NCBI RefSeq assembly: GCF_022664435.1
Contig: NZ_JAKREU010000007.1
Span: 62,001-126,000 of the forward strand
Reading direction: 5' to 3'
From: Sphingomonas panni
GTDB taxonomy: Bacteria > Pseudomonadota > Alphaproteobacteria > Sphingomonadales > Sphingomonadaceae
Length of the DNA stretch: 64,000 nt
In this document: positions 62,793-64,000 of the stretch, in pieces
How the letters are laid out: every line of letters begins with the position of its first letter
How positions within the stretch are numbered: position 1 is the stretch's first letter
Position numbers and translations under genes: made by a program
The notes under the pieces: generated by a model
Told to the model about the DNA's origin: nothing
The model's input: the letters and a program-made list of their open reading frames with translations, nothing else
Database searches by the model: none

Positions 62793-64000
62793 TAACCGCC
62801 CAGCCGGACGCCCAGCCACAAGGTGCGGGGAGAGGCTCGCTCTACCACGCCATCGCCACCGATCGCCGTTTCGATCCTGGTATCGGTGACGTTCTCCGCC
62901 CGTGCCTCGACCGTCAGCCCGCGGGTTGCCGGTATGGCCGCTACCAGATCGAGCGTCGTGGCGGCGGAAAGCCGGCGCTGATTGGCATCGTCCTCATACT
63001 GACCGGCGACATGGCGCAACGTCGCAGATGTCTGCCACCGGTCGCGTTGCCAGCCGAGCGTCGCCGAACCGCTATGCGCCGGCGTCTGCGCAGGGCGCAG
63101 GCCGTCCAACGCGCTGCCATCGCGCACCCGCGAGTCGGTATAAGCATAGGACAACCGCCCCTCGATCGCGCCCAGCCGACCGGACGCATCCAGTTCGACA
63201 CCCTTGACGCGAACATGGTCGAGATTGGCGCGGCGGCGAAACACGCCTGCGGCCGACACGAAGCCGACGCCGGGAAAATTGCCGGGGCCGTTGGCGACGG
63301 TGACGTTGGCGATGGCGTCGCGCAGGTCGTTGGCAAAGGCGGTCGCCGCGAGACGGATGCCCGACGCCGGACGCAGTTCGATGCCGGCTTCCCCGCCCCA
63401 CAGCGTCTCCGGCGCGAGCGCGGCATTGGCGGCGGTCGCATCGGCACCGACGCGGAACGGGCGATAGAGTTCGTTGAGGGTCGGCAGGCGCCAGCCGCGA
63501 TAGCCCGCGAGCCGCACGGTTACCGCATCGGCGGGGGCCCATGCGATGCCGGCCCGCCCGGTCGGCTCCCACCCCCGTCGATCCGCAAACTGCAAATCGG
63601 TCAGCGTCGCGCCGATCAGCGCCGCCTCCCGCAAGTGGCCATCGGCGATCGTCCAGCGGTCGAGGCGGCCGCTAGCGCTCAGCACAATATCGCCGGTCGC
63701 AACGCTTGCATCGGTGAACAGGCCAATGGTCGTGTTGCGTCCACCCGCGACGCGCCGCCGCGTCGGGCTGCCCGCGACATAGGTGTAGAGTTCCTGCGTT
63801 TCTCCGGTAACGACGCGGACGTCGCCGCCCAGCCGGAGCGACAACGCCCCGAAAACAGGCGCGATCTCCGCACGACCGCCAACGCCGGTCGCCGGCACAT
63901 TATATTGGTCGAGCGTCAGCGCGGTCGATGTCCGCCCCGCCGCGACACTGGCGAAGCGACTGGCAAAGGCGCGGGTCTGGAGATAGCCGAGCAACGACCA
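62792..64000 (-). CDS. TonB-dependent receptor, partial (C-terminal part)
   Basis: The C-terminal part of an outer-membrane beta-barrel receptor; the N-terminal plug lies beyond the window end. Barrel strands such as AFASRFASVAAGRTSTALTL, GRAGIAWAPADAVTVRLAGY, RGWRLPTLNELYRPFRVGAD and NVTDTRIETAIGGDGVVERA, followed by LWLGVRLGG, are typical. The YRGWRLPTLNELYRPF segment is the usual receptor motif RxPxLNELY. The stop TAG is partly formed by the IS630 junction. Substrate unknown. Confidence 0.9.
   Translation of the reverse strand, partial: WSLLGYLQTRAFASRFASVAAGRTSTALTLDQYNVPATGVGGRAEIAPVFGALSLRLGGDVRVVTGETQELYTYVAGSPTRRRVAGGRNTTIGLFTDASVATGDIVLSASGRLDRWTIADGHLREAALIGATLTDLQFADRRGWEPTGRAGIAWAPADAVTVRLAGYRGWRLPTLNELYRPFRVGADATAANAALAPETLWGGEAGIELRPASGIRLAATAFANDLRDAIANVTVANGPGNFPGVGFVSAAGVFRRRANLDHVRVKGVELDASGRLGAIEGRLSYAYTDSRVRDGSALDGLRPAQTPAHSGSATLGWQRDRWQTSATLRHVAGQYEDDANQRRLSAATTLDLVAAIPATRGLTVEARAENVTDTRIETAIGGDGVVERASPRTLWLGVRLGG

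Overview
The window looks like a chromosomal segment of a sphingomonad (Sphingomonas or close relative, Alphaproteobacteria). The evidence is the high GC content, the alphaproteobacterial order pckA / chvI-chvG-hprK-rapZ-EIIA-HPr, an F0 operon with a b and b' pair and atpI in front, an alphaproteobacterial RpoH-type promoter before dnaK, and families of long palindromic intergenic repeats. All identifications come from reading the sequence; no database search was run.

Layout. 1-4.3 kb: secE-nusG and rplK-rplA, separated by about 2 kb holding two minus-strand genes (an AT-rich PIN-like protein and a protein with a duplicated DNA-binding-like unit). A similar structured element follows both nusG and rplA. 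4.3-8.4 kb: nucleoside deaminase, polysaccharide deacetylase-like protein and a histidine kinase whose linker contains two translated palindromic repeats, then an AsnC-type regulator. 8.4-9.3 kb: a tandem repeat array with alternating spacers. 9.3-12.3 kb: TPR protein, yaaA, two small membrane proteins. 12.3-18.7 kb: pckA divergent from the ChvI/ChvG and PTS-type regulatory operon. 18.9-28.6 kb: HTH-DUF4019 gene (frameshifted), cfa, two membrane glycosyltransferases, leuB, recO, a FemAB/CelD-like acetyltransferase and a second deacetylase. 28.8-36.3 kb: uvrC with an orphan CcdA-like antitoxin, a GGDEF protein, an oxidoreductase, a frameshifted esterase, a DUF4349 lipoprotein and a guanidinium-type SMR exporter. 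36.4-39.0 kb: the F0 ATP synthase operon. 39.3 kb: a tiny hydrophobic peptide gene resembling holin-like type I toxins. 39.5-44.4 kb: ydbH-ynbE-ydbL envelope lipid-transport operon and a PagL-like deacylase. 44.4-50 kb: DUF2975/XRE pair, radC, acetyltransferase, EF-hand protein, purB, an NlpC/P60-like protein and a GNAT protein. 50.1-53.4 kb: dnaK-dnaJ. 53.4-61.7 kb: copper chaperone, metallopeptidase-like, TonB-domain and DUF1206 proteins, uvrA with two tail genes, a glycine-zipper lipoprotein, a cold-shock protein and two small proteins. 61.7-62.8 kb: a decayed IS630 element inserted in the stop codon of a TonB-dependent receptor that runs off the window.

How it fits together. Most of the window is core housekeeping: protein export and transcription, ribosome, ATP synthase, chaperones, nucleotide excision repair (uvrA, uvrC), recombination (recO, radC), and leucine and purine synthesis. 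The most coherent regulatory unit is pckA plus ChvG/ChvI plus the HPr kinase, RapZ and PTS-type genes, which links envelope signalling to carbon control. Three genes carry single frameshifts (about 19.56, 34.42 and 44.62 kb) and the IS630 transposase carries a stop. Repeats of several palindrome families lie between genes throughout.
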